Shown here: positions 8,692 to 16,347 of the stretch, one piece after another
How the letters are laid out: each line of letters opens with the position of its first letter
How positions within the stretch are numbered: the stretch's first letter is position 1
Assembly: GCF_014649875.1 (NCBI RefSeq)
Contig: NZ_BMTW01000008.1
Span: forward strand, 1-64,000
Direction: 5' to 3'
Length of the DNA stretch: 64,000 nucleotides
From: Streptomyces rubiginosohelvolus
GTDB taxonomy: Bacteria > Actinomycetota > Actinomycetes > Streptomycetales > Streptomycetaceae
The notes under the pieces: generated by a model
What the model saw: only the letters and a program-made list of their open reading frames with translations
Database searches by the model: none
Told to the model about the DNA's origin: nothing
Made by a program: the position numbers and the translations under genes

Positions 8692-9261
8692 TCAGCGCGT
8701 GCCCTCGTTCCTGCTCCGGCCGGCGTTGAAGCGCGCCTTCTTCTGGCGGTTGCCGCACGTGTTCATGTCGCACCATTTGCGCGTACGGCTCTGACTGGTG
8801 TCGAAGAAGGCGGCCCGGCAGGTCGGTGAGGCGCACAGGGCCAGCTTTCCGTCCCGTTCGCCCGAGATGACGTCGACGGCGTCGGCGGCGATCACAGCGA
8901 GGGCGTCCTCCACGGAGGAGGAGCCGAGCCGCCACCGCCGCTCCCCCTCGGGCGTCAGGACCGCCGCGGCCCGCCCCTCGATGCTGCGGTCGTCGATCAC
9001 CTCGACCGCGGCGGCGGGGAGAGCCTCCCGGAGCGCCGCGGCCGTCGCGGCCGCGTGGATCGACTCCCGCAACTCCCTGGCGAGATCGAGCTGTTCAGGG
9101 GTGCAGGAGTCCACGGTGAGGCCGTACACCGCCAGCCAGTCGATGAGCCGCCGAGGCACGGGGATGCGCTCCACGGAGTCGCCGAACCGCTCCGAAAGGG
9201 TCCCGGTGAAGCTCGTCGCCAGCACGTTGCCGAGGCGGAAGTCAGGAAAGCCAGCACGCAT
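8692..9261 (-). CDS. CGNR zinc-finger protein (ABATE-domain regulator)
   Basis: An N-terminal ABATE-like helical region is followed by the C-terminal CGNR zinc finger: Cys pair CASPTC, then the second pair in KWCDMNTCGNR and the basic QKKARF end. The family is thought to bind DNA and is widespread in actinobacteria. It is divergent from the epoxide hydrolase, with a perfect 8-base inverted repeat between the genes that is a plausible operator. The role as regulator of that neighbour is inferred from arrangement. Confidence 0.87.
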   Translation of the reverse strand: MRAGFPDFRLGNVLATSFTGTLSERFGDSVERIPVPRRLIDWLAVYGLTVDSCTPEQLDLARELRESIHAAATAAALREALPAAAVEVIDDRSIEGRAAAVLTPEGERRWRLGSSSVEDALAVIAADAVDVISGERDGKLALCASPTCRAAFFDTSQSRTRKWCDMNTCGNRQKKARFNAGRSRNEGTR

Positions 9262-9270
9262 GGAACCACC

Positions 9271-9323
9271 TTAGCCGGTTGCGGGGTGGCCCGGAGGACT
9301 GTTAGAACCGTCTTAGACGGTTC
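9271..9323. promoter_or_regulatory. Candidate operator between CGNR and epoxide hydrolase genes
   Basis: GAACCGTC-TTA-GACGGTTC (9305-9323) is a perfect inverted repeat. The half-sequence TTAGACGGTT (9313-9322) recurs as TTAGCCGGTT at 9271-9280, one mismatch away. The placement in a 106-base divergent intergenic region suggests autoregulation. Confidence 0.55.
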
Positions 9324-9367
9324 ACACGATGAGTCGGCTTCGATGCCCACGATCGCCAGGAGGCACC

Positions 9368-10588
9368 ATGCCCCGCCCGACCAGCGACGCACCCGTACCC
9401 AGCGGCGCACCCGTGACCAACGACGTACACGTCCACGCCTGCGAGACCCACGCGACCGACGCCGACCTCGACGATCTGCGGGCGCGACTGGCCGCGGCGC
9501 GGCTGCCGGAGGCCGAGACCGTCCGGGGCGCGCCGCCCGGCCCCCGCCGATGGGACCAGGGTGTTCCGCTGGCCGACCTCGCCGATGTCGTGGAGTACTG
9601 GCGTACCGGATACGACTGGCGGGCGTTCGAGGAGCGGCTGAACCGCATGGGCCAGTTCCGTACGACCGTCGACGGGCTGGGCATCCACTTCCTGCACCGC
9701 CGGTCCGCGCGCCCGGACGCCGTCCCGTTGCTCCTGACGCACGGCTGGCCGGGCAGCGTCGTCGAATTCCTGCACGTGATGGATGAGTTGGCGGATCCGC
9801 AGGACGCGGAGGCGCCGGCGTTCCACGTCGTGGCCCCGTCGCTGCCGGGCTTCGGTTTCAGTGAGAAGCCCGCCACCACCGGGTGGGGTACCGAGAAGAT
9901 CGCGGCCGCGTGGGTGGAGCTGATGGGGAGACTCGGCTACGGCCGGTTCCTGGCCCACGGCGGCGACTGGGGCGGCAACATCACCACGGTGCTGGGCGGC
10001 AGGTTCCCGGACCAAGTGATCGGCGTCCACTCCACGTTCGCGGAGGCCCCGCCCGGGCTGACCACGGACGGGCTGACGGAGACCGAGCGCGGGTGGACCG
10101 AGGAGACCCGCCATTTCTGGCGCCACCGCGCGGCCTACGCCAAAGCGCAGGCGACCCGGCCGCAGACCATCGGCTACGCGCTCGTCGACTCACCGGTCGG
10201 ACTGCTCGCCTGGATCCTCGACAAGTTCGCCGAGTGGTCGGACACCGAGGACAGCCCGTTCGAGACGATCTCCCGGGACCGGGTCCTCGACAACGTCACC
10301 CTGTACTGGCTGACGCGGACGGGCGCGTCGGCGGCCCGCATCTACTACGAGAGCCACAACTCGCTCGACCCCGCGCTCCGGGTCGACGTCCCGTCGGCGA
10401 TCACCATGTATCCCCGCGACATCGACAAGACTCCGCGCCCCTGGGCCCAGGAGCGGTACCGGAACATCGTCCGGTGGCGGTCGCCCGAGGCCGGGGGCCA
10501 TTTCCCGTCGCTGGAGATGCCCGGGTTCTTCGTCGCCGACCTGCGGGAGGGCCTCGCGGCGGTGCTGGCCGCCCGCGAAGTCGCCTGA
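9368..10588 (+). CDS. Epoxide hydrolase (alpha/beta-hydrolase with EHN N-terminal domain)
   Basis: Opens epoxides to diols by the two-step alkyl-enzyme mechanism. The N-terminal EHN region is visible (DLDDLRARLAAARLPEAE). The hydrolase fold follows with the oxyanion motif HGWPGS, the nucleophile in HGGDWGGN (Asp), and a C-terminal catalytic His in GGHFPSLEMP. The product is 406 residues, the family's usual size. The ATG at 9368 follows a textbook AGGAGG; an upstream in-frame ATG at 9329 lacks one. It converges with the DUF4157 gene with only 9 bases between stops. Confidence 0.92.
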   Translation: MPRPTSDAPVPSGAPVTNDVHVHACETHATDADLDDLRARLAAARLPEAETVRGAPPGPRRWDQGVPLADLADVVEYWRTGYDWRAFEERLNRMGQFRTTVDGLGIHFLHRRSARPDAVPLLLTHGWPGSVVEFLHVMDELADPQDAEAPAFHVVAPSLPGFGFSEKPATTGWGTEKIAAAWVELMGRLGYGRFLAHGGDWGGNITTVLGGRFPDQVIGVHSTFAEAPPGLTTDGLTETERGWTEETRHFWRHRAAYAKAQATRPQTIGYALVDSPVGLLAWILDKFAEWSDTEDSPFETISRDRVLDNVTLYWLTRTGASAARIYYESHNSLDPALRVDVPSAITMYPRDIDKTPRPWAQERYRNIVRWRSPEAGGHFPSLEMPGFFVADLREGLAAVLAAREVA

Positions 10589-10597
10589 GCCCTCGGA

Positions 10598-12058
10598 TCA
10601 CATGAGCTTGCGGCGACCGGTCTCCTTCTTCAGGCCGCCCGCGTTGATCGGCTGGAGGATGACCGTGATCGCGCCGACGGTGAAGTGCTGCACCGGGCCG
10701 CCGGTGTTCCGCCCGTGGAAACTGTTCGGCAGCGCCTGCCCGTTGGTCGGGTCCGTGCCCGCCGTATACATGTCGATGATGCCCTCGTGCCCCTGCCGGG
10801 CCTTCGCGTCGTTCCCGTCCGCCGCTTGTTCCACGGTGATGTGGTCGTCGCCGTCCACGGCGACCACGGCCGCCACGTGGTAGGGCCACCCGCTCGTGTT
10901 GGCGGGCCGCTCGTAGTCACCCTGCCACGCGGTCTCCACGATGGCGTACGCCTGGCCGGGGCCCGGCCGCTCCTCGCCGTTCGCGTGCGGGCCGCCGGGC
11001 CGGGCCGCCGCGTAGGCCTGGGCGCCTTCCACGTTCTCCTGGTCGCCCAGGCCGAACTGGGCACCGCCCAGGGCGAAGGCGCTGGCGTCCTGCCCGAGGG
11101 CCAGCCGCTGCCGGTGCATGATCTCCTCGGCCGTGTGGGCGCAGTCCGCGAGGAAGGCCGTCTCCGGCTCGTACTCCGTGTACGTACGACCCCCGATGTC
11201 ACCGCTCTGCCCGGTCGGCGTGCAGTACCGGGGCGGCGAGGCGCCTTCCGCGACCCAGATGACGGTGGTGTCCGCGCCCGGTGTGAGCGGCATGAGGTAG
11301 AGGCCGTTCTCCGAGAGCCGTACGCTCCCCAACTCCTCGGTGTTGCTCTCGGAGAAGCGCTGGACGGCCGTGGCTTCGGTACCGCGCGCCGCGTCCCGGG
11401 CGGTGGCGTGCGCTTCGCGCTGTACGGGGGTGTCGTGGGAGCCCTGACCGCTCTGGGCGCTCTCCTCGGGCGTCCGCCTCATCACCCGGACCGCGTTGGC
11501 CTCGGCCTCGCGCTCGAAGCGGTCGCCGGGGTCGGAGACGCTCAGCCCGGACCCGTTGTCCGTACCGGCCACCGGGCCCTGGCGCTGCTGGATGACGTGC
11601 GTCAGCTCATGGGCGAGCGTGTGCTTGTCGCCGCCGCCGTCGCCGATGACGACATGGCTGCCGGAGGTGTAGGCGCGGGCGCCCACCTCGGCGGCGGAGG
11701 CGCGGGCGGCGGAGTCGGTGTGCAGGCGGACGTCGGAGAAGTCGGAGCCGAGCCGGGATTCCATCTCCTCGCGCAACGGTGCGTCCAGCGGTCTGCCCGG
11801 CGCGCGCAGCACGTCGTGCACGGCGGAGCGCTGCACCGGCTCCGCGCCGGGCTGTTGGTGACCGCAGTCCGGGCCGTGCCGGTGCCGGTCGCGCTGGAGC
11901 ATGCGGAGGACGGCGGCGTTGCCGGTGGTGCGCTGGAGAGCGAGAAGCGCGTCAGGCACCCGGCCACTCGGGGCCGCCGCCTCCCCCGGCCGCTCGGCGG
12001 CGCCCCTGGCGGGGCGCTGCGGCTCCCGCTCGTTCTCTTTCGGCTCGTGCGCGCGCAT
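10598..12058 (-). CDS. DUF4157 protein with a C-terminal Cys/His peptidase-like domain (eCIS-effector-like)
   Basis: DUF4157 is a metalloprotease-like domain found at the N-terminus of many proteins linked to extracellular contractile injection systems (eCIS). Residues 38-55 carry the accompanying motif LALQRTTGNAAVLRMLQRD, and residues 77-192 the DUF4157 core with HELTH at 150-154 and the downstream EREAEANA. The remaining 290 residues are unlike the core. Cys306 opens a helix (DCAHTAEEIM), His394 starts a strand (YHVAAVVAV) and Glu410 follows, an order seen in NlpC/P60 and papain-like enzymes. No signal peptide. ATG follows GCGGAAGTCC. A paralogue sharing only the N-terminal part lies at 45436. 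Toxin or peptidase activity is inferred. Confidence 0.85.
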   Translation of the reverse strand: MRAHEPKENEREPQRPARGAAERPGEAAAPSGRVPDALLALQRTTGNAAVLRMLQRDRHRHGPDCGHQQPGAEPVQRSAVHDVLRAPGRPLDAPLREEMESRLGSDFSDVRLHTDSAARASAAEVGARAYTSGSHVVIGDGGGDKHTLAHELTHVIQQRQGPVAGTDNGSGLSVSDPGDRFEREAEANAVRVMRRTPEESAQSGQGSHDTPVQREAHATARDAARGTEATAVQRFSESNTEELGSVRLSENGLYLMPLTPGADTTVIWVAEGASPPRYCTPTGQSGDIGGRTYTEYEPETAFLADCAHTAEEIMHRQRLALGQDASAFALGGAQFGLGDQENVEGAQAYAAARPGGPHANGEERPGPGQAYAIVETAWQGDYERPANTSGWPYHVAAVVAVDGDDHITVEQAADGNDAKARQGHEGIIDMYTAGTDPTNGQALPNSFHGRNTGGPVQHFTVGAITVILQPINAGGLKKETGRRKLM

Positions 12059-12193
12059 GGACTTCCGCTCGTAGGGCTGGCGACAGGGCTGTTTCCTCCT
12101 GCCTACCCGGTGCGGCGGTCGAGGGTAAGGGCTGTACGGGACACAGTGCGGTGGCCCGTGGGGGCAACACGTCCGCCCGGCGGGCCCCGCCCC

Positions 12194-12847
12194 TCACCCC
12201 ATGCTCGCCGCGACCTCGCTCCGCAGCTGCGGCAGCTTGTCGTGCAGGACGCCCGGGCAGAGGGTGTCGCCGAAGTCCTTGTGTCCGTACAGGCGGCTGG
12301 GTGCGATGCCGTACTGCCGGCAGACGTACGCGCAGAGCGCCACCAGGACCTCCCACTGGGCCCGCGGCGGCTGTGCGCCGTCGTGGTACGCGCCCTCGTT
12401 GGCGATACCGATGGCCTGGTCGTTCTGGCCGGACGTGTGGGCGCCGAGGACGAAGTCGCTGCCGCCGCGCAGGGTGCTGAGGCTCTGGTGGCGGCCCTCG
12501 GTGATCCAGCCGCCCCGGCTGATGAGGAAGTGGTAACCCGTGTCGGTCCACCCGTTCTTGTCCAGGTGCAGGTCCTGGACCCAGTGGGCGTGACGGTGGG
12601 CCTGGGCACGGGAGATGTCGGAGGTGTTGGCGCTGACCGTGTGGTGCACGATGATCTTCGTCGGACGTTTCCCCACCAACTCGATCGGCCCCTGCGGCGG
12701 ACGGGCCTGCCACTGGGCCGTACCGTCGATGTCCGGTTCCACGGCGGCGGCGTCGAGGGCGTGGGCCGTGCCCGGTAAGGCGGCTGCGGCCAGGCCGCCG
12801 GCACCGGCGAGCAGAATGTGGCGACGGGACGGCTGCGGAAGGTTCAC
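12194..12847 (-). CDS. Secreted N-acetylmuramoyl-L-alanine amidase, PGRP type
   Basis: Cleaves the amide bond between MurNAc and the peptide stem of peptidoglycan. A twin-arginine signal (SRRHILLAGAGGLAAAALPG) with an AHA cleavage region predicts export. The amidase_2/PGRP fold shows zinc ligands in IIVHHT, YGHKDFGD and DTLCPG, plus the conserved GIANEG. The GTG at 12847 follows CAGGAGCCCGCA and starts just before the signal, whereas the upstream ATG at 12877 has no ribosome site. It lies downstream of a secreted muramidase on the same strand, separated by a hairpin terminator. Confidence 0.9.
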   Translation of the reverse strand: MNLPQPSRRHILLAGAGGLAAAALPGTAHALDAAAVEPDIDGTAQWQARPPQGPIELVGKRPTKIIVHHTVSANTSDISRAQAHRHAHWVQDLHLDKNGWTDTGYHFLISRGGWITEGRHQSLSTLRGGSDFVLGAHTSGQNDQAIGIANEGAYHDGAQPPRAQWEVLVALCAYVCRQYGIAPSRLYGHKDFGDTLCPGVLHDKLPQLRSEVAASMG

Positions 12848-12894
12848 TGCGGGCTCCTGGTGTGAAGGGGTGGGCACACGGCGGGGGTGTGCGG

Positions 12895-12923
12895 CCGGGT
12901 GAGCCGCCGACGGGCTCGCCCGG
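12895..12923 (-). terminator. Hairpin terminator between muramidase and amidase genes
   Basis: CCGGGTGAGCC (12895-12905) pairs with GGCTCGCCCGG (12913-12923) around a 7-base loop, with one G-U pair. It lies 16 bases past the muramidase stop on the minus strand. There is no T-run, as is common in Streptomyces. Confidence 0.55.
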
Positions 12924-12938
12924 TCGTCACGAGAAGGA

Positions 12939-13820
12939 TTACGCCGTGTTGTTGGCTAGGGCCTGGAGCCGCGCCAGGCTGCCGTTGAACTTGTTGCGGT
13001 CCACGTCGCCGGAGACTCCGCCGACCCGGCCGGTGGCCGTGTACTGCCAGATCGTCCACGTGGGGAAACCTGCGGGGATGGTCGGGCTGGCGGTGCCCCA
13101 ATGCGCGATCCAGAGAGGCGACTTGGCGGCCATGCCGGTCCAGCCGCCGGTGCAGGTGTTCCACCAGCTGGCCGTCGTGTAGATAACGACGTCCCGGGTG
13201 GTGCGCGCCTTGTACGTGGCGTAGAAGTCGTTGATCCACGTCCGCATCTGGGTCGTGGAGAGGCCGTAGCACATGGCGCCGTACGGGTTGTGCTCGATGT
13301 CCAGCACACCGGGGAGGGTCTTGCCGTCCTGGGACCATCCTCCGCCGTTGCCCGCGAAGTAGCCCGCCTGCGTTGCCCCGTTGGAGACGTCGGGGCGGGC
13401 GAAGTGGTACGCGCCGCGGATCAGGCCGGCGTTGTAGGAGCCGGTGTAGTTCGCGCTGAAGCTGCTGTCCTTGAAACTCGTGCCCTCGGTGGCCTTCATG
13501 TAGGCGAAGCTGATGCCCGCGGCCTTCACCGAACCCCAGTTGATCGCCCCCTGCCAGTGGGAGACGTCGATGCCCTGGACGCCGCTGGTGTCCATCGCCG
13601 TGATCCCGCCCGCCGCCGAGGACGCGGGGCCCTGCTCGATGCGGGTGCCCGCCCCCATCCACGCCTGGCCGGACCGGACCGGCTCGTCGGGCGCGGGCGG
13701 TGCGGCGGCGGCCGTGCCCGTTCCGGTCAGGATCAGCGCCACGGCCGCACCGAGAGCACCGGCCGACACAGCGCCTCGGGGTCTCTTGAGTCGGCGGGAC
13801 GGAGAACGGTACGCGGGCAT
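12939..13820 (-). CDS. Secreted GH25 muramidase (lysozyme)
   Basis: Hydrolyses the MurNAc-GlcNAc beta-1,4 bond. After a basic N-terminus and hydrophobic signal ending in AAAA at about residue 40, the GH25 domain starts at GIDVSHWQGAINW and carries the catalytic acidic cluster (first Asp in GIDVSH, LDIEHN near residue 180) and the family-typical C-terminal WTIWQYTATGRV...GDVDRNKFNG. The ATG at 13820 follows GGAGGTGGCC; the frame stays open upstream but without a ribosome site. The long leader holds competing hairpins and a DasR-like box, suggesting control by amino sugars. Confidence 0.92.
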   Translation of the reverse strand: MPAYRSPSRRLKRPRGAVSAGALGAAVALILTGTGTAAAAPPAPDEPVRSGQAWMGAGTRIEQGPASSAAGGITAMDTSGVQGIDVSHWQGAINWGSVKAAGISFAYMKATEGTSFKDSSFSANYTGSYNAGLIRGAYHFARPDVSNGATQAGYFAGNGGGWSQDGKTLPGVLDIEHNPYGAMCYGLSTTQMRTWINDFYATYKARTTRDVVIYTTASWWNTCTGGWTGMAAKSPLWIAHWGTASPTIPAGFPTWTIWQYTATGRVGGVSGDVDRNKFNGSLARLQALANNTA

Positions 13821-13860
13821 GGCCACCTCCGGGCACGTTGACGAGGACGGGATGCGCACG

Positions 13861-13900
13861 GCATGGCATCCGAGCGGCATCCGATCAGCGGATGCCATGC
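13861..13900 (-). promoter_or_regulatory. Competing hairpins in the muramidase leader
   Basis: GCATGGCATCCG (13861-13872) is the perfect complement of CGGATGCCATGC (13889-13900). The same right arm can instead pair with GGCATCCG at 13876-13883 across a 5-base loop. The two stems exclude each other. The element lies 40 bases before the start codon of the minus-strand muramidase gene. Confidence 0.5.
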
Positions 13901-13948
13901 ACATGTCACGAGTAGGCCATGGACCCGGAAAGGCGTAAAGGGGCCTCT

Positions 13949-13960
13949 TGGTTTAGACCT
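13949..13960. promoter_or_regulatory. DasR-like operator (dre) upstream of the muramidase
   Basis: TGGTTTAGACCT matches 10 of 12 bases of the palindromic dre core TGGTCTAGACCA as I recall it. DasR represses amino-sugar and chitin genes in Streptomyces, so a site before an enzyme that cuts the GlcNAc-MurNAc backbone makes sense. Binding is not shown. Confidence 0.5.
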
Positions 13961-14034
13961 GTGCCGCCAGCCCCTACCTGCGAGAACGCCCCGAGGCGGC
14001 GAGAATTTTCATTTCTGAAAGGCTGCGGCCGCCG

Positions 14035-14072
14035 TTGACCGAGGTATTCAAATTTGACTAAAGTGCGGCGCA
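14035..14072 (+). promoter_or_regulatory. Promoter for a leaderless transcript, palindrome in the spacer
   Basis: TTGACC (14035-14040), 18 bases, then TAAAGT (14059-14064) places the expected transcription start on or beside the ATG at 14072. The spacer contains the perfect palindrome TCAAATTTGA (14048-14057), a likely operator. No ribosome-binding sequence precedes the ATG. Confidence 0.6.
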
Positions 14073-14779
14073 TGACCGAGACGACGATCCCGATGCTTCC
14101 CTGCCGGACCTCCCTGATCGACTCCGTGGTCGCTTTCTACGCCGCCCTCGGCTTCGAGACGACGTCCCTGCAGAAGAGCCCGTACGGGTACGCCGTCGTC
14201 GAACGCGGTGCGGTCGAACTCCAGCTGTACGGGATGAAGGAGTACGACCCCGCGTCCTCCCACTCCGGGTGCTACGTCCTCACCGAGGACGTGGACGGCC
14301 TGCACGCGGCGTTCCGGTCGGGGCTCAAGGCGGTCTACGGGCGCGTCCCGACGCGGGGGCTGCCGCGCATCGGCCCGCTGAAGGACATGTCGTACGGGGT
14401 CCGGCAGTTCCTGGTGACCGACCCGACCGGCAACACGATCCGGATCGGGCAGCCGATCAGCGACGACCTGAACCACCGGCCCGCCCCTAAGGAGACGTTC
14501 GCCCGCGCCCTGCACATGGCGGACCTCTTCGCGGACTCCAAGCAGGATCTGCCGGGGGCCGCGAAGATCATCGACCGGGTGCTGGGCCTGACGGACGAGC
14601 GGCCGACTCCGGTGCAGAAACTGCGGCTGCTCGTCCTGCGCGGGGACATCGCCCAGCGGATGGGCGATACGGAGCGGGCGGCGGGGCTGCTGGAGGAGGC
14701 GGAAGCGGTCCGGCTCGGGCCGGGAGAAAGGGCAGAGGCCGCCGACGCCCTGGCCAGACTGGCGGAGCTGCGGGGCTGA
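14072..14779 (+). CDS. VOC-family (glyoxalase/bleomycin-resistance-like) protein with helical tail
   Basis: Residues 1-125 form a VOC domain (MLPCRTSLIDSVVAFYAALGFE at the start and the typical FLVTDPTGNTIRIGQP end). This fold serves metal-dependent lyases, dioxygenases and drug-binding proteins. The remaining 110 residues are helical and repeat-like (ALHMADLFADS..., LLVLRGDIAQRMGDTERAAGLLEEAE), resembling a tetratricopeptide unit. A TTG 18 bases upstream is possible, but the promoter spacing favours a leaderless ATG. Substrate unknown. Confidence 0.8.
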   Translation: MTETTIPMLPCRTSLIDSVVAFYAALGFETTSLQKSPYGYAVVERGAVELQLYGMKEYDPASSHSGCYVLTEDVDGLHAAFRSGLKAVYGRVPTRGLPRIGPLKDMSYGVRQFLVTDPTGNTIRIGQPISDDLNHRPAPKETFARALHMADLFADSKQDLPGAAKIIDRVLGLTDERPTPVQKLRLLVLRGDIAQRMGDTERAAGLLEEAEAVRLGPGERAEAADALARLAELRG

Positions 14780-14789
14780 TCCGCCCGGC

Positions 14790-15056
14790 TCAGACGGTCC
14801 GCGTCAGCTTCTTCGCCGTGCTGCAGGAGCCGGCCCGCGCATGCCGCCACAGCTGGACGGCCGTGAGGGCGAACAGGGCCGTGAACGCGAGCAGGAACAC
14901 GCCCGCGATCCCGACCTGCCGACCGCCCGGATCCCGGTCGGCCTGAAGGACGAGAACCAGCAGGGAGAGGAGCATCCCGCCGAGGTAGACCGGCCGGATC
15001 CGCCGCAACTGCCGTACGGCACGGGGTGCGAGAGCTACACGCTTCAAGGTGGCCAT
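14790..15056 (-). CDS. Small two-helix membrane protein
   Basis: Unrecognised protein of 88 residues: a basic N-terminus (ATLKRVALAPRAVRQLRRIR), two hydrophobic helices separated by a short charged loop (QADRDPGGRQ), and a basic C-terminal tail. Both ends are predicted to be cytoplasmic. The frame continues open upstream, but the ATG at 15056 begins the recognisable helix arrangement. The ribosome site is weak (GGCGGGC). It converges with the VOC gene. Confidence 0.55.
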   Translation of the reverse strand: MATLKRVALAPRAVRQLRRIRPVYLGGMLLSLLVLVLQADRDPGGRQVGIAGVFLLAFTALFALTAVQLWRHARAGSCSTAKKLTRTV

Positions 15057-15450
15057 GCCCGCCGGGTACCCCCCACTCGGGCGGCCACGCGTCGGTGCAC
15101 CCGTTCGTGTCGGCCGCCGGGCAAAATTCGATGGCCGGTCCCCCGGCCCCCTTGTTACGGTGCTCGCTCCTCCACCGCGGGACCGACCGCGGGTGACCTC
15201 TGGGCGCGAGCCCTGGAAAGCAGTTGATGTATGCCCCGGACAGTGACTCCGAGCCTCCCTCGTCGCACCTGTGACGCCGGGGTGACCGGGCCTGACCGTC
15301 CGCGGCCGCCGTACGCGACCGACTGCTGACACCTCACGGCCGGCTGCCGTCGCGCAGCCGGCCGGCCCCGCTCCCCGTACGCCCCTGACGCGAGGGGTGC
15401 TCGGTACTTCCCTGCTGCTTCGTTCCTCATCTTCGGCAAGGAGTATCCGG
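15057..15450. other. 394-base divergent intergenic region with predicted RNA structure
   Basis: No gene with a ribosome site is visible. The right part could form a structured leader for the RNHCP gene: AGCAGTTG (15219-15226) with CGACTGCT (15320-15327), CCCCGG (15234-15239) with CCGGGG (15277-15282), a perfect GGCCGGCTGC hairpin (15338-15363) and CCCCT/AGGGG (15382-15397). Confidence 0.4.
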
Positions 15451-15825
15451 GTGTCTCACGACAACCCCCAGCACCGCTCAGCCATGTCCTCCCTGGACAC
15501 CTTCACCTGCGTCCGCTGCGGACTGACCGTCGCCGCGTACGCGCCCGACGGCAGCCGGCGCAACCACTGCCCCAGCTGCCTGCACTCGCAGCACCTCGTC
15601 GACCACGTCGAGGGCGGCCGCTCCGACTGCGAGGGCCGGATGGCCCCGATCTCCATCGCGGTGCTGCGCACCGGCGACTGGATGGTCGTCCACCGCTGCA
15701 CCCGGTGCGACGAGCTGACCTCGAACCCGGTCTGCGGGGACGACAACCAGCTGATCCTGATGCGGATGGCCGTACGTCCGCTGGCCCAGCCGCCCTTCCC
15801 GCTCGAAGCCTTCGGTGACCTGTGA
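15451..15825 (+). CDS. RNHCP-domain zinc protein, copy 1
   Basis: The RNHCP domain is named for the motif seen here as RRNHCPSCLHSQH. Three Cys pairs or clusters are visible, FTCVRCG, NHCPSC and HRCTRCDEL, with a conserved SDCEGRM between, so the fold is probably built on zinc. The GTG at 15451 follows CAAGGAG. The protein is 124 residues with no signal or membrane segment. The family's function is unknown; it is common in actinobacteria. A diverged copy follows 22 bases downstream. Confidence 0.85.
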   Translation: MSHDNPQHRSAMSSLDTFTCVRCGLTVAAYAPDGSRRNHCPSCLHSQHLVDHVEGGRSDCEGRMAPISIAVLRTGDWMVVHRCTRCDELTSNPVCGDDNQLILMRMAVRPLAQPPFPLEAFGDL

Positions 15826-15847
15826 ACCGGGCGACCGAGGAGCTCCG

Positions 15848-16267
15848 ATGACGCGGCGCAAGCCCCGTCGGGGATCGGAACGGCGTCCGCAGCGGGCCAA
15901 GGACGTGCTGCACGGACCGGGCGGGGCGCGCGGTGACGCGTTCCGGTGTGTCGGCTGCCGGCTCGACGTCCCGCTGGCGGCGCCGGGCACCGCCCACCGC
16001 AATCACTGCCCGTCCTGCCTGGTCAGCCTGCATGTGGACGGGCGCGTTCCGGGTGACCGGGCGGCGGGGTGCCGTGGGCGGATGGTGCCCCTGAGCCTGT
16101 CCGTGCGGCAGGACGGGGAGTGGATGCTCATCCACCACTGCGTCGCGTGCGGGCGGCTCAGCGCCAACCGCATCGCGGGCGACGACAACGCGCTGGCGCT
16201 CGTCCGGCTGGCGCTGCGGCCGCTCGCGGACGCAGCGGTCCCCGTGCGGGCGATGCTCGCGCTGTGA
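15848..16267 (+). CDS. RNHCP-domain zinc protein, copy 2
   Basis: Paralogue of the preceding gene with the same order of motifs: FRCVGCR, HRNHCPSCLVSLH, AAGCRGRM, HHCVACGRL and GDDNALALVRLALRP. It has an extra 35-residue basic N-terminus (MTRRKPRRGSERRPQRAKD), absent from copy 1, that could bind nucleic acid. The ATG follows GAGGAGCTCCG. The 22-base gap implies one transcript with copy 1, closed by the hairpin at 16270-16305. Function unknown. Confidence 0.85.
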   Translation: MTRRKPRRGSERRPQRAKDVLHGPGGARGDAFRCVGCRLDVPLAAPGTAHRNHCPSCLVSLHVDGRVPGDRAAGCRGRMVPLSLSVRQDGEWMLIHHCVACGRLSANRIAGDDNALALVRLALRPLADAAVPVRAMLAL

Positions 16268-16269
16268 TC

Positions 16270-16305
16270 CCGGGGGCCGCCCGGCAACCGCCGGGCGGCC
16301 CCCGG
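16270..16305. terminator. Strong hairpin terminator, probably bidirectional
   Basis: A 16-base perfect stem (CCGGGGGCCGCCCGGC, 16270-16285, with 16290-16305) and AACC loop. It sits between the RNHCP pair and the convergent DinB gene, so it can serve both. Confidence 0.75.
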
Positions 16306-16347
16306 TCAGCCCTGCCCTTCAGGTCACCCCGACCCTCGACCCTCGGC

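Noticed and set aside
10598..12058. Calling the DUF4157 protein an active zinc protease because of HELTH
   Set aside because: DUF4157 domains carry HExxH widely but proteolysis is not generally established; I treat the domain as a possible carrier or loading module.
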